Assembly (NCBI RefSeq): GCF_001644575.1
Contig: NZ_CP015596.1
Span: forward strand, 1,178,001-1,242,000
Length of the DNA stretch: 64,000 nucleotides
Direction: 5' to 3'
DNA from: Mycobacterium adipatum
GTDB lineage: Bacteria > Actinomycetota > Actinomycetes > Mycobacteriales > Mycobacteriaceae
In this document: positions 25,034 through 33,786 of the stretch, one piece after another
How positions within the stretch are numbered: position 1 is the stretch's first letter
How the letters are laid out: each line of letters begins with the position of its first letter
The notes under the pieces: model-generated
What the model saw: the letters and a program-made list of their open reading frames with translations, nothing else
Told to the model about the DNA's origin: nothing
Database searches by the model: none
Translations under genes and position numbers: made by a program

Positions 25034-26133
25034 GACTGGGTGACCTGCCTTTCGAGATCGTCGAGTTGGTGTGCCAGTTCGAGAAGTTCGGCATCGGTGC
25101 CCGGTGCGGGCCCGTACAGCACGGCCTCGCAGTCACGGCCGATGCGCTGGGCGAGGGCCGCGGTGACCGCCGACGGCGACGGGTTGTGCCCGAGTCCGAG
25201 ACGGGGGAGCAGCCGGGCTCGTGCCGCGGTGCGCAGCGCGTCCGCCGCCCTATCGCGCGCGCGGTGCGCACGATAGAGCCGGGCCCGGCCCTCCACCGTC
25301 TCCGAGGCTCGCACCACGACGGGCAACTGCTCGGCGACCAGGGGTCCCAGCCGGCGACCGCGCCACCATGCGACCAGCACCACTGCGAGACACAGCTGAA
25401 GGACCATCCACCTTATCTGGCGTGGAGCCAGGTCGAGCAGCGATGCCTCTCCGGCGGATCCGCCCTCGAGCCGCTGGGGCGCGTACCAGATCACCCGGCC
25501 GTGGGTACCCGCCAGATTCATCGCCAGCGCGGCGCTGCCCTGGCCCAGCAGGCCGGCGTTGGTCATGAACTCCGAACTGCCGACCACGGTGGTGGTGCGC
25601 CCGGATTCGGTGTAGCGCACCAGGGCGCCGTCATAGCAGCGGGTGACCGGGGTGTCGCCGTCGCCTCGGTAGCTCTCGCTGAGGCCGAAGTGCACGTCAC
25701 CGGCGCTTACCGCCTCCCGCAGCTCACACATCGGCTGGCCGCCGAACTGGATCGAGCCGTCGAGACGGATCGATGGTGCCAGTCGTTCCCGGGTCCGTGC
25801 GGACGGGGCGACCAACAGCCGGTCTCCGGGCAGTGCGGCCAGCGTGTTCAGCCCCTCGTCGTCGAGCAGGAAGAAGGTCTGCGCGACGAGGATCAGAGTG
25901 TCCGGCCGGGCCGCGGCGATGACGTCGTCGAGATCCTCGGCGACATCGACGGCGACGCCGTGGTCGCGCAGCAGCGTGACCAGCGCATGGGCGCCGTCGG
26001 GTGACGTCGAGTCGGCCTCCATCAACCCACCCGGCCGCGGGGCGGTCAGATAGGCGCCGAGCGCGGAGACCAGTGCGATCATCAGCAGCGCCAGGAAGAC
26101 CCAGCGCGCGGTACGCAAGCGCTGTTTCGTCAC
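25030..26133 (-). CDS. DUF4350 membrane-anchored protein (Rv3691-like)
   Basis: 367 aa from GTG 26133, 4-nt overlap with the stop of the DUF4129 gene. One N-terminal membrane helix (WVFLALLMIALVSALGAYL), an extracytoplasmic domain of about 200 residues with TSPDGAHALVTLLRDHGV and a GATase-like fold (DTLILVAQTFF), a second helix near residue 260 (WMVLQLCLAVVLVAWW) and a cytoplasmic tail rich in Arg/Ala. DUF4350 occurs almost only beside MoxR/DUF58. Confidence 0.82.
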   Translation of the reverse strand: MTKQRLRTARWVFLALLMIALVSALGAYLTAPRPGGLMEADSTSPDGAHALVTLLRDHGVAVDVAEDLDDVIAAARPDTLILVAQTFFLLDDEGLNTLAALPGDRLLVAPSARTRERLAPSIRLDGSIQFGGQPMCELREAVSAGDVHFGLSESYRGDGDTPVTRCYDGALVRYTESGRTTTVVGSSEFMTNAGLLGQGSAALAMNLAGTHGRVIWYAPQRLEGGSAGEASLLDLAPRQIRWMVLQLCLAVVLVAWWRGRRLGPLVAEQLPVVVRASETVEGRARLYRAHRARDRAADALRTAARARLLPRLGLGHNPSPSAVTAALAQRIGRDCEAVLYGPAPGTDAELLELAHQLDDLERQVTQS

Positions 26134-26729
26134 GTCGACACCGCCGTGCGCACACTGCGGTCCAGCGCGACGATCCGGCGGTACTCGTCCTCGGTGCCGC
26201 ACTGGGCGCCGTAGGTCACCGCATTAAAGGTATTTGCAGCGTAATGGAACTCGGCAGTCAGGCCGGGTCGGGCGGCACCGGCGTCGCGGGCCAGTTCGGT
26301 CGCGGTGCGGCCCGGTACGGGGTCCAGGGTGCCGGCCTGCTCGAGCTCACGCGCCACCGCGCGCAACCGATGGCCGATCGCCATGGCCCAATCACCCTGC
26401 GCGGCAGACCGTTCGGCCTCAGCTCGGTGCTGCTCGGCGCTGAGTTCCCGGGACCCGAACAGGGCCGCGGCGGATCCGCGATCGGTGCGCATCGTGCGCC
26501 GGGCGATTCTGACCACCAGGTAGCCGGCGATGGCGAGCAGCGTCAGCAGCAGCCCGAGGGTGATCCAACCACCCGGCAGCCACGAGCCGTCGGTGAACAC
26601 CTTGTAGAGGATGTCGTCGAACCAGGCCATCAGCTGTTCGGTCAGCGAGGGCCGCGGATAGATGGGCTTGCCGAGTTCGCGCTGCGCAGCATCGTGCGCG
26701 GCGTCGCCGTCGATATCGAGACCGGTCAC
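26130..26729 (-). CDS. DUF4129 protein (Rv3690-like)
   Basis: 199 aa, GTG 26729. One membrane helix (WITLGLLLTLLAIAGYLVVRI, about residues 54-74) and a C-terminal DUF4129 domain with AIGHRLRAVARELEQAG...PGRTATELA...AANTFNAVTYG. This domain usually accompanies DUF58/MoxR clusters and is sometimes fused to transglutaminases. Starts 1 nt after the preceding membrane protein gene stop. Confidence 0.8.
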   Translation of the reverse strand: MTGLDIDGDAAHDAAQRELGKPIYPRPSLTEQLMAWFDDILYKVFTDGSWLPGGWITLGLLLTLLAIAGYLVVRIARRTMRTDRGSAAALFGSRELSAEQHRAEAERSAAQGDWAMAIGHRLRAVARELEQAGTLDPVPGRTATELARDAGAARPGLTAEFHYAANTFNAVTYGAQCGTEDEYRRIVALDRSVRTAVST

Positions 26730-26730
26730 G

Positions 26731-27765
26731 TCAGGGCCGGCGGGTCAGCCACAGGTCGTCGGTGGATTCGGCGGGCGAGGCGGGCGCCCGTCCGGCGCCC
26801 GTCTGTAGCACCAGGTCGAACGCCTCGGAGCGGATCCGGCGGTCGGTGTACTGCAGCACCACGACCCCGGCGGTGAACGGCGCGGTGAGAATCTGCCCGA
26901 TCGAGCTGCCGACGGCGGCCAGCACCAGTCCGGCCAGCGCCGTGCCGGCCGAGCCGCCCATGATGATCAGGGCTTGAGATCCGAGGCTGAAGGGCATGGA
27001 GACGGCTCCGGAGATCAGTCCGGCAACCAGCACGGCCAGCAACCGGATGCCGAACACCCGCCAGAAGTCGTGGCGCACCAGGGCGAAGGACCGCTCGATC
27101 GCCGCGATGACGGGCAGTCGCTCCAACACGATCAGGGTCGGCGCGAAGCTGAGCTTGGTGAACACGAAGGCCAGCGCGACCACCGTTCCGAGCACCAGCG
27201 GCACGCCCACGGCGAAGGCCAGCCAGCCGTTGAGGACGAACGCCACCACCGCGATCACACCCGCAACCGCTGCCACCAGGAGCACGACTCCGAGTGATTC
27301 CAGGGCGGTGTAGCCCAGCAAGGCCGGTAGCCGGCCTTTCACCCGTTGCCAGGCCTCGCCGATGGTGATGGCGGAACCGAACACCGCCCGGCCCACGATC
27401 ACCGTGAGCAGTCCGCTGAGCAGGATCATCGAGATCCAGGTGGCCAGACCGCCGGCCAGGCCGCCGAGCACGGAACCGACCAGGACGGAAACGTCCGGGT
27501 CGGGCCCGGTCAGGTTGGGGGGCTCCAGGATGCCGCTGGTCGCCAGCGGCCCGAACTGCAGCAGCAGGGCCAGTGACTGGGCGATGAGGACCACGATGGT
27601 CGTCACGCCGAGGGTGGTCTTGGGGTTGGCCCGGATATAGCCGAAGGCGCCGTTGAAGATATCGGACAGGTTCAGTGGGCGCAGTGCGATGATGCCGGGC
27701 TGGATCGGCAGGTGGTAGGGCGGCGGGGGATAGTACGAGTGGTACCCGCCGGCATCGCTACGCAT
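26731..27765 (-). CDS. multi-pass membrane protein (Rv3689-like)
   Basis: 344 aa, ATG 27765. Pro/Tyr-rich N-terminus (YPPPPYHLP), then about six to seven membrane helices, with IIALRPLNLSDIFNGAFGYIRANPK before the first; the core resembles the glycerophosphoryl diester phosphodiesterase membrane domain (DUF7544-type). The Arg/Asp C-terminus is cytosolic. Probably the first gene of the DUF4129-DUF4350-moxR2-DUF58 transcription unit. It diverges from yqeY across 34 bases. Confidence 0.78.
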   Translation of the reverse strand: MRSDAGGYHSYYPPPPYHLPIQPGIIALRPLNLSDIFNGAFGYIRANPKTTLGVTTIVVLIAQSLALLLQFGPLATSGILEPPNLTGPDPDVSVLVGSVLGGLAGGLATWISMILLSGLLTVIVGRAVFGSAITIGEAWQRVKGRLPALLGYTALESLGVVLLVAAVAGVIAVVAFVLNGWLAFAVGVPLVLGTVVALAFVFTKLSFAPTLIVLERLPVIAAIERSFALVRHDFWRVFGIRLLAVLVAGLISGAVSMPFSLGSQALIIMGGSAGTALAGLVLAAVGSSIGQILTAPFTAGVVVLQYTDRRIRSEAFDLVLQTGAGRAPASPAESTDDLWLTRRP

Positions 27766-27799
27766 GGCTCCATCCTGTCATTGGCGTAGCGTCGCAGCC

Positions 27800-28264
27800 A
27801 TGGCGGAATTGAAGGACAGGTTGCGTGCCGACCTGACGTCGGCGATGAAGGCGCAGGACAAGCTGCGCACTGCGACGCTGCGCATGTTGCTGGCATCGAT
27901 CCAGTCCGAGGAGGTTTCGGGTAGGGCTGCCCGTGAGTTGTCCGACGAGGATGTGCTCAAGGTGCTGGCACGGGAGGCGAAGAAGCGCGGCGAGGCGGCC
28001 GAGATCTACACCCAGAACGGCCGCGGTGAGTTGGCGGCCAATGAGCATGCCGAGGCCCGCATCATCGACGAGTACCTGCCCACCCCGCTGACCGATGCCG
28101 AGTTGGTCGACGTGGTGGACACCGCGCTGGCCCAGGTTGCCGAGGAACTCGGTGAGCGCCCCGGAGTCCGGCAGATGGGTCAGGTGATGAAGGCGGCCAA
28201 CGCGATTGCGGCGGGCAAGGCCGACGGGGCGCGGTTATCCGCGGCCGTGAAGGCCCGCCTGTAG
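27800..28264 (+). CDS. GatB/YqeY domain protein (Rv3688c-like)
   Basis: 154 aa from ATG 27800 (an upstream in-frame start would overlap the divergent gene). Family marks: LKDRLRADLTSAMKAQDK at the N-terminus, AREAKKRGEAAEIY, and EARIIDEYLPTPL. The fold equals the tail domain of GatB, but free-standing YqeY proteins have no established reaction. The last 10 codons overlap the opposite-strand small gene. Confidence 0.88.
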   Translation: MAELKDRLRADLTSAMKAQDKLRTATLRMLLASIQSEEVSGRAARELSDEDVLKVLAREAKKRGEAAEIYTQNGRGELAANEHAEARIIDEYLPTPLTDAELVDVVDTALAQVAEELGERPGVRQMGQVMKAANAIAAGKADGARLSAAVKARL

Positions 28265-28480
28265 TTCGGCGCGCGCGCGGCGTTCGACGAGCAGCGCGAC
28301 ATAGTCGCGGACGGTGCTGGTGATGAAGTGCTTGTGCGCCGCGGCGACGGTGGCGGTGACGCGCTCCGCAGGAACCTCGGTGAAACGTTTCATCAGGCGG
28401 CTCTCGACGCTCGCGATTTGTTCACCCTCATCGATCTTCAGCACGAGTGGATCCTCGTTGAGAGCCGACTCGCCGGTCAA
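28235..28480 (-). CDS. small three-helix bundle protein
   Basis: 81 aa. Helical throughout, with the pattern SVESRLMKRFTEVPAERVTATV and HKHFITSTVRDYVALLVERRAR seen in the short actinobacterial proteins annotated as three-helix bundle dimerisation domain. The C-terminus overlaps yqeY by 30 nt on the other strand. Downstream of the thioesterase gene by 21 nt, probably the same transcript. Function unknown. Confidence 0.62.
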   Translation of the reverse strand: MTGESALNEDPLVLKIDEGEQIASVESRLMKRFTEVPAERVTATVAAAHKHFITSTVRDYVALLVERRARAELQAGLHGRG

Positions 28481-28501
28481 CTCGGCACGGCGAGTTCTTG
28501 C

Positions 28502-29287
28502 TCACAACCGCCAGAGCGCCTGTTGGGCGGTGTTGGCGATGAGCGAGCCCGACGTGTCGTAGAGCCCGCCGGCGACCAGTCCGCGGGAGTGGCTGTTGCC
28601 CAGGGAATCGACCTCATAGCGGTGCCAGGCGTGCGGCACGAACGGCCGGTGAAACCACACCGAGTGGTCCAGGCTGGCGGCGTACCCGATGTTCTCGGCG
28701 ACCGGGGTGCCCGGCGGGCGGGCCGCGGGAACCGGCCCGAGATCGGACATGTAGGTGAGCGTGCAGGCGCGGATGAGCGGGTCGTCCTCGATCGGGTCGC
28801 GGGTGCGGATCCAGAACGGGGGCACCGCGAACGGTGAATCGTCGTCGGGATTGCAGCGCAGTTCGAAGCGGTCCACCACATCGAGATCGGGGTTCTTCGG
28901 CACGGCATCGTCGAGTGCGACGCTGGGGGTCCGCGGTGGGAACCAGTCCGCGCCCGGCTCGTCGATCTGGAACGACGCGATCATCTCCAGGATCACCTTG
29001 CCCTGCTGGCGGGCGGTGACCCGGCGGGTGTCGAAGGAGCGCCCGTCGCGGGTGCGTTCGACCTGCAGTTCGACATCGACTCCGTGCTGGCCGCCGCGCA
29101 CGAAGTAGGCGTGTAGCGACTGGGGGTGCTTGTCCGGGTCGACCGTGGCCCCGGCGGCGCCCAGCGACTGGGCGGCGATCAGCCCGCCGAACAGCCGCGC
29201 TCCCGGCCCGTCCCACTGCGGCGCGAGGAACACATCGCGGTCGCGGTCGAAATCGAGCAGTGCGGCGACCCAGCTGTTGGTGGTCAT
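28502..29287 (-). CDS. acyl-CoA thioesterase (TesB-like double hotdog)
   Basis: 261 aa, ATG 29287. Two hotdog halves: the first contains RLFGGLIAAQSLGAA and LHAYFVRGGQ, the second contains SLDHSVWFHRPF and GLVAGGLYDTSGSLIANTAQQAL. This fits the TesB/acyl-CoA thioesterase II family; the catalytic Asp is in ASLDHSVWFH. Hydrolyses medium or long acyl-CoA in the cytosol. Confidence 0.87.
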   Translation of the reverse strand: MTTNSWVAALLDFDRDRDVFLAPQWDGPGARLFGGLIAAQSLGAAGATVDPDKHPQSLHAYFVRGGQHGVDVELQVERTRDGRSFDTRRVTARQQGKVILEMIASFQIDEPGADWFPPRTPSVALDDAVPKNPDLDVVDRFELRCNPDDDSPFAVPPFWIRTRDPIEDDPLIRACTLTYMSDLGPVPAARPPGTPVAENIGYAASLDHSVWFHRPFVPHAWHRYEVDSLGNSHSRGLVAGGLYDTSGSLIANTAQQALWRL

Positions 29288-29339
29288 CTCCGGACCGTAT
29301 CAACCGCTCGGTTGGGCGCGGGTGCCGGTGCCCAGTCGC

Positions 29340-29705
29340 CTAGGGTCGGGTTGACACCGCGGCGGCGACGCGGTCCAGAGCTTCGGCATTGACCCGGTAG
29401 TAGGCCCACTTGCCGCGCTGATCGCGACTCACCAGGCCGGCGTCGACCAGCATTCTCATGTGATGCGACACGGTGGGCTGGCTCAATCCCAGTGGTTCGG
29501 TGAGGTCGCAGATGCAGGCTTCGGCGCCTTCCGAGGCCGCGATGAGGGACACCAACTTGACCCGCGCCGGGTCGGCGAGCGCCTTGAACACCGACGCGAG
29601 CCGTTCGGCGGCGGCGGTATCGAGTGCGCCGCCGGTCAGCGGTGAGCAGCACGCGGCCGCGTCGACGGCGATCTCGGGTGCGATGGCGTGCGGCATGCGA
29701 TCCAT
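29340..29705 (-). CDS. arsR: ArsR-family metalloregulator
   Basis: 121 aa from ATG 29705 (29708 and 29696 also possible). A Cys pair near the N-terminus (AAACCSPL) and the alpha-3 type motif EACICDLTEPLG give As(III)/metal ligands. The helix-turn-helix is LSQPTVSHHMRMLVDAGLV, followed by the winged part RGKWAYYRVN. Divergent from the ArsO-like flavoprotein gene with two ATTGACA-type half sites between them, so it represses that operon and itself until metalloid binds. Confidence 0.87.
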   Translation of the reverse strand: MDRMPHAIAPEIAVDAAACCSPLTGGALDTAAAERLASVFKALADPARVKLVSLIAASEGAEACICDLTEPLGLSQPTVSHHMRMLVDAGLVSRDQRGKWAYYRVNAEALDRVAAAVSTRP

Positions 29706-29717
29706 CATGACACACGC

Positions 29718-29770
29718 ATTGACAAACATCGATACGTCGCGCACGATCGGACCCATCGATGATTGTCAAT
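29718..29770. promoter_or_regulatory. paired ArsR operator sites
   Basis: ATTGACAAACATCGAT at 29718-29733 and its inverted copy ATCGATGATTGTCAAT at 29755-29770 (15 of 16 match), 21 bases apart, covering both divergent promoters. Each half resembles an ArsR site. Confidence 0.7.
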
Positions 29771-29784
29771 GGACGGAGTGGGGC

Positions 29785-31119
29785 ATGTCGGATCTGCCAG
29801 TAGTCGTGATCGGTGCCGGCCCATTGGGTCTGGCCGCCGCCGCGCACCTCGTGGAGCGGGGCCTCGTGCCGCTGGTGCTGGAGGCCGGTGACGGTCCCGG
29901 GACGGCGGTCGACCAGTGGGCCCACGTGCGCACGTTCTCGCCGTGGCCGGAACTGATCGACCCGGCCGCCGCCCGGCTGTTGGCGCCGACGGGGTGGACG
30001 CCATCCGAGGCGGGGTATCCGACCGGTCGGGAGTGGATCGACGACTACCTCGCGCCGCTGGCCGCAGTGCTGGGGTCGCGCGTGCGGTATCGGACTCGGG
30101 TGGCTGCGGTGTCCCGGCTGGGACGAGACAGGTTGGTCAGCGCCGGCCGCTCCGATGCTCCCTTCGTCGTGCACGTCACGCAGCCGGACGGGACCGAGGC
30201 CCGGGTCCACGCGCGGGCGGTTATCGACTGCTCCGGGACGTGGGGCCAGCCCAATCCGGCCGGCGCCGACGGAGTTCCGGCTCTCGGGGAACGGCTGGCC
30301 GCAGATTCCGGGGTGCTGTCCTTTGTGCCGCCCACGCCGACAGAGGCCTCGGATGCGGCGGGTAAGCACGTCGTGGTGATCGGCAGTGGGCATTCGGCGA
30401 TGACTGCGGTGATCCAGTTGGACGAGGTTGCGCGCCGCGACCCGTCGACAACGGTGACATGGGTGCTGCGTCGTGGGGTGGTCGGTGACACGTTCGGCGG
30501 TGGTGGCGCCGACGAGCTTCCGCAGCGCGGCGCGCTGGGTACGCGTTCCAAGGAGGCCGTCGATGCCGGCCGTGTCTCGCTGGTGACCGGTTTCCGTACC
30601 GAGCGCGTGGACCTTCTGCACGGACGCGCGGTGGTGTCAGCGGAGGACGGCCGCACGCTGGACCCCGCAGATCACGTCGTGGTGCTCACGGGTTTCCGGC
30701 CGGATCTGTCCTTCCTGTCGGAGATGCGTCTGGAACTGGACGCGATCCTGCAAGCGCCCGTCAAGCTGGCCCCGTCGATCGATCCGAACGAACACTCCTG
30801 CGGGAGCGTGGCGCCGCACGGCGCCGCCGAGTTGGCCCACCCGGAGCCGGACCTGTACATCGCGGGGATGAAGTCCTATGGCCGCGCCCCCACCTTTCTG
30901 GCCATGACCGGCTACGAGCAGGTCCGCAGCATCGCCGCCGCACTGGCCGGTGACCATGAGGCCGCGCGCCGGGTGGAGCTGACGCTGCCCGACACCGGGG
31001 TGTGCAACGGAGCTGGTCTGTTCGACGCCCCCGAGACCGAGGCCGCCGGTGGTGGATGCTGCGCTCCGGCGCCCGCAGCGGATCCGTTGGCCTTGTCGCT
31101 GCACCCACTTGGCGGATGA
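29785..31119 (+). CDS. ArsO-like NAD(P)H/FAD monooxygenase-type flavoprotein
   Basis: 444 aa from ATG 29785. FAD-binding VVIGAGPLGLAAAAHLVERG at the N-terminus, a second dinucleotide motif HVVVIGSGHSAMTAV (about residue 195), and the ArsO-type GDTFGGGGADELPQRGALG region. The C-terminus ends with a Cys pair (GGGCCAPAPA), which could bind a soft metal. ArsO proteins are flavin oxygenases found in ars operons of actinobacteria; their exact reaction is not settled. Translationally coupled (ATGA) to the MFS gene and controlled by the divergent ArsR. Confidence 0.78.
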   Translation: MSDLPVVVIGAGPLGLAAAAHLVERGLVPLVLEAGDGPGTAVDQWAHVRTFSPWPELIDPAAARLLAPTGWTPSEAGYPTGREWIDDYLAPLAAVLGSRVRYRTRVAAVSRLGRDRLVSAGRSDAPFVVHVTQPDGTEARVHARAVIDCSGTWGQPNPAGADGVPALGERLAADSGVLSFVPPTPTEASDAAGKHVVVIGSGHSAMTAVIQLDEVARRDPSTTVTWVLRRGVVGDTFGGGGADELPQRGALGTRSKEAVDAGRVSLVTGFRTERVDLLHGRAVVSAEDGRTLDPADHVVVLTGFRPDLSFLSEMRLELDAILQAPVKLAPSIDPNEHSCGSVAPHGAAELAHPEPDLYIAGMKSYGRAPTFLAMTGYEQVRSIAAALAGDHEAARRVELTLPDTGVCNGAGLFDAPETEAAGGGCCAPAPAADPLALSLHPLGG

Positions 31120-32306
31120 CCGAGACGATCCGTCCCGGTCCGGGGTTGCGCGGGTTGCTCGTCGCCCTGTGCGTCACCGAGATCACCAGCTGGGGGGTGC
31201 TGTATTACGCGTTCACGGTGCTGTCGCCGGCGATCAGCGCCGACACCGGATGGTCCGCGCCGGCGGTGACCGCGGCGTTCTCCGCCGGTCTGGTGACATC
31301 GGCGCTCGCCGGTATTCCGATCGGGCGGTGGCTGGACCGGGTCGGCCCGCGCTGGATCATGACGGCCGGGTCGCTGCTGGGCGTCTGCGCGGTGGTCGCG
31401 GTGGCGACCGCACCGAATTTCGGCTGGTTCGTCGCCGCGTGGGTGTTCGCCGGAGTCGCGATGAGCATGGTGTTCTACGCGCCCGCATTTGCCGCGCTGA
31501 CGCGGTTCTTCGGGGCGGTGGCGGTGCGGGCGTTGACAGTGCTGACGTTGGTGGCCGGTTTCGCCAGTACCGTATTCGCGCCGCTGACTGCGGTGCTGTC
31601 CGGTCACATGGACTGGCGGCAGACCTATCTGGTGCTGGCTGTGATCATGGGGTCGATCACCGTGCCTGCGCACTTCTTCGGGCTGCGCCGACCCTGGCCG
31701 GCGTCGTCGGCCACCCACCACGCGGAGTCGCCGACCCGGACCGCGCGGAGCGGGGCGTTCCTGGCATTGGTGGCCGCGTTCGCCCTGTCCGGGCTGGCCT
31801 CTTACGCGGTGATCGCCAACCTGGTGCCGTTGATGGCACAGCGCGGGATCGGCACCGGCGCCGCGGCGCTCGCGCTCGGCCTCGGTGGTGCCGGACAGGT
31901 ACTCGGCCGGCTCGGCTATGAAACCCTGACGCGACGTGTCGGCGTGGTGCCCCGGACGGTGATCATCATGGCGGGTGTCGCCGCCACCACCGTGCTGCTG
32001 GGAGCGTTCGGCAGCTACGTGGCACTGCTGGTCGTGGCCATCGGTGCGGGTGTCATGCGGGGCATCATGACGCTTCTACAAGCCACCGCCGTCACCGAAC
32101 GTTGGGGCCCAACCCATTACGGGCATCTCAGCGGCATCTTGAACGCGCCGATCATGATCGCCACCGCCGTCGGTCCGTTCGTCGGTGCCGCGCTGGCCAG
32201 CCTGCTCGGCGGCTACTCCGCGATGTTCGTGGCGCTGGGGGTGATCGCCGGCGTCGGGGCGGTGCTGGCGGTGGTAACCCAGCCGCGGGTCGGTCGGGTC
32301 CGATGA
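31116..32306 (+). CDS. MFS transporter, second gene of the ArsR/ArsO unit
   Basis: 396 aa, ATG 31116 overlapping the flavoprotein stop. Twelve membrane helices; the YfcJ/MCT-like pattern EITSWGVLYYAFTVL and GRWLDRVGPRWIM after helix 2. In this context it is likely to export the product of the flavoprotein, such as an oxidised arsenical, although import of a carboxylate cannot be excluded. Ends 71 bases before the stop of the converging dioxygenase gene. Confidence 0.8.
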   Translation: MTETIRPGPGLRGLLVALCVTEITSWGVLYYAFTVLSPAISADTGWSAPAVTAAFSAGLVTSALAGIPIGRWLDRVGPRWIMTAGSLLGVCAVVAVATAPNFGWFVAAWVFAGVAMSMVFYAPAFAALTRFFGAVAVRALTVLTLVAGFASTVFAPLTAVLSGHMDWRQTYLVLAVIMGSITVPAHFFGLRRPWPASSATHHAESPTRTARSGAFLALVAAFALSGLASYAVIANLVPLMAQRGIGTGAAALALGLGGAGQVLGRLGYETLTRRVGVVPRTVIIMAGVAATTVLLGAFGSYVALLVVAIGAGVMRGIMTLLQATAVTERWGPTHYGHLSGILNAPIMIATAVGPFVGAALASLLGGYSAMFVALGVIAGVGAVLAVVTQPRVGRVR

Positions 32307-32377
32307 GTTCGTGGCGGTGGGCTTCGTCCTCCCCCCATGCCGACTGTGGTCTTCGGTTCGGTGCGGCCGGAGCGACC

Positions 32378-33346
32378 TCAGCTCACGGCGGCGGCGTTGG
32401 TGTCATCCTGTTTGCGGATACCGTCTCGCAGGAGTTGGTGTGCCGACTGTGCGTCTGTGGTGAGCCATAACCGAAGCAGATGTCGTCGCAGGGCGAGGTC
32501 CGTATGGTCGGTGTACTCCTCGCGCGAGTGCAGCACGGTCGTGTTGTTGAGCAGCTGGATGTCGCCTGGCTGGAAGCTCATCTCGATATGGAATGCCGGA
32601 TCGTTGGCGATACGCTCGACCAAGCTCAACGCTTCGCGCTGGTCGTCGGTGAGGCGCGGCGCATCGGGGTGGCGTTGTGAGTCACGGATATACCAGGCAA
32701 TGAAGAAGATTCGTGGTATCCCGTTGATATCGGAGATGGGCGCCAGTTCGAAGAATGGCGCCTCGCCCTGGCCTTGTTCCTCGTTGCGGTCCCACGGCAT
32801 CGGCAGATACATGACATCGACAAGATGCGGGGCGCGGCGCAACATCTCGTTGTAGACGGCGTGCGCGCTGACTATCCGGGATTCGCCGCCGGTTTTTGCC
32901 GGCTGCAGGCACAGCAATCCGACGAGGTCGGAACCGTCGCTATGGAAGTCCTGACGCAAATTGGTCCGGTACTTGCGCACTCCTGGCTCTGCGGGCACCC
33001 GTTCGTCGCGGATATGCGTAATGAAGTTCGCGTCGCGGTCTTGCCCGACCGGTCGGCCCAACAGTGCACCCAGTCCTAGGTAGGCGCGCTCGATCTGGTG
33101 GTCGGTCAGCACGTCGATCGGGAAATGGCGCAGCCGCACAAATCCCGGGCCGTTGTTGAGAAGGTTCACCCAATGCGCTGCGCCAGTTCGGAAATGGGAC
33201 TCCAGATCAGCGGCGGCTCCACCATGGCCGTAGGCGATGAGGGCCTTCTGGTCGTCGGCGGAGAGATCGAACGACCATGCGGCCTCGTCGGGGAAGGTTG
33301 CCGGGGTCCATACCGACGGCAAACCTGAGTCAACTGGTGATTTCAC
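32378..33346 (-). CDS. TauD/TfdA-family Fe(II)/2-oxoglutarate dioxygenase
   Basis: 322 aa, GTG 33346 with AGAGGAG before it. Facial triad: HSD in RQDFHSDGSD (about residue 133) and the distal His in NNTTVLHSREEY; the oxoglutarate-binding Arg is in ALRRHLLRLW. The family hydroxylates and thereby cleaves C-S, C-O or similar bonds (taurine, 2,4-D) and many other substrates. It sits 49 nt after an arsR gene on the same strand, so it is probably metalloid-regulated, which is unusual; a C-As or related substrate is possible but unproven. Confidence 0.85.
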   Translation of the reverse strand: MKSPVDSGLPSVWTPATFPDEAAWSFDLSADDQKALIAYGHGGAAADLESHFRTGAAHWVNLLNNGPGFVRLRHFPIDVLTDHQIERAYLGLGALLGRPVGQDRDANFITHIRDERVPAEPGVRKYRTNLRQDFHSDGSDLVGLLCLQPAKTGGESRIVSAHAVYNEMLRRAPHLVDVMYLPMPWDRNEEQGQGEAPFFELAPISDINGIPRIFFIAWYIRDSQRHPDAPRLTDDQREALSLVERIANDPAFHIEMSFQPGDIQLLNNTTVLHSREEYTDHTDLALRRHLLRLWLTTDAQSAHQLLRDGIRKQDDTNAAAVS

Positions 33347-33395
33347 GAAACTGCTCCTCTCGATGGTGGTCGGTACGTGATCAAGCGCGCCGGTG

Positions 33396-33749
33396 TCAGC
33401 AGCAGGACGACAAGGCTCCGCGCAGCGCCTCCAAGGCCTCGACCTGTGCTCGGTAGTAGACGTTCGTCCCGCGCCGCTCCGAGGCCACCAACCCCGCCCT
33501 CTTCAATTGGCCCAGGTGGTGGCTCACGGTTCCGTCGGACAATCCGATCGCCGCCGCGAGGTCGCAGGTACACACTCCGTTGCCCCTGGCGGTGAGCAGG
33601 ATCGACATCAACCTGATCCGTGCTGGATCGGCTAATGCCTTGAGACGCAACGCCAATTGCAGTGCCGTGTCCTCGTCCATCGGTGCCGCCGCGATCGGCG
33701 CACAACAGATGGGGGCGCTGACATCGATGACGGGCAACGCTTTGGGCAT
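33396..33749 (-). CDS. second ArsR-family metalloregulator
   Basis: 117 aa from ATG 33749 (a GTG lies 9 nt upstream). Three Cys clusters: PICCAPI at the N-terminus, GVCTCDLAAAIG in the recognition-helix region, and a terminal SSCC. DNA-binding helix LSDGTVSHHLGQLKRAGLV. It differs clearly from the ArsR at 29705 but has the same Cys layout. It leads an operon with the TauD-like gene and has a classical ArsR dyad 19 bases upstream of its start. Confidence 0.87.
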   Translation of the reverse strand: MPKALPVIDVSAPICCAPIAAAPMDEDTALQLALRLKALADPARIRLMSILLTARGNGVCTCDLAAAIGLSDGTVSHHLGQLKRAGLVASERRGTNVYYRAQVEALEALRGALSSCC

Positions 33750-33768
33750 ACCCTGCACTCTACGAACA

Positions 33769-33786
33769 ATTTGATATATGTCAAAT
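33769..33786. promoter_or_regulatory. ArsR operator
   Basis: ATTTGA and TCAAAT arms around TATATG. This TTGA-TCAA type dyad is the usual ArsR/SmtB site; it lies directly before the second arsR gene. Confidence 0.7.

Noticed and set aside
31309..31330. CCGATCGGGCGG inside the MFS gene resembling the MnoR palindrome
   Set aside because: Not symmetric beyond the 8-bp core and lies in coding sequence.
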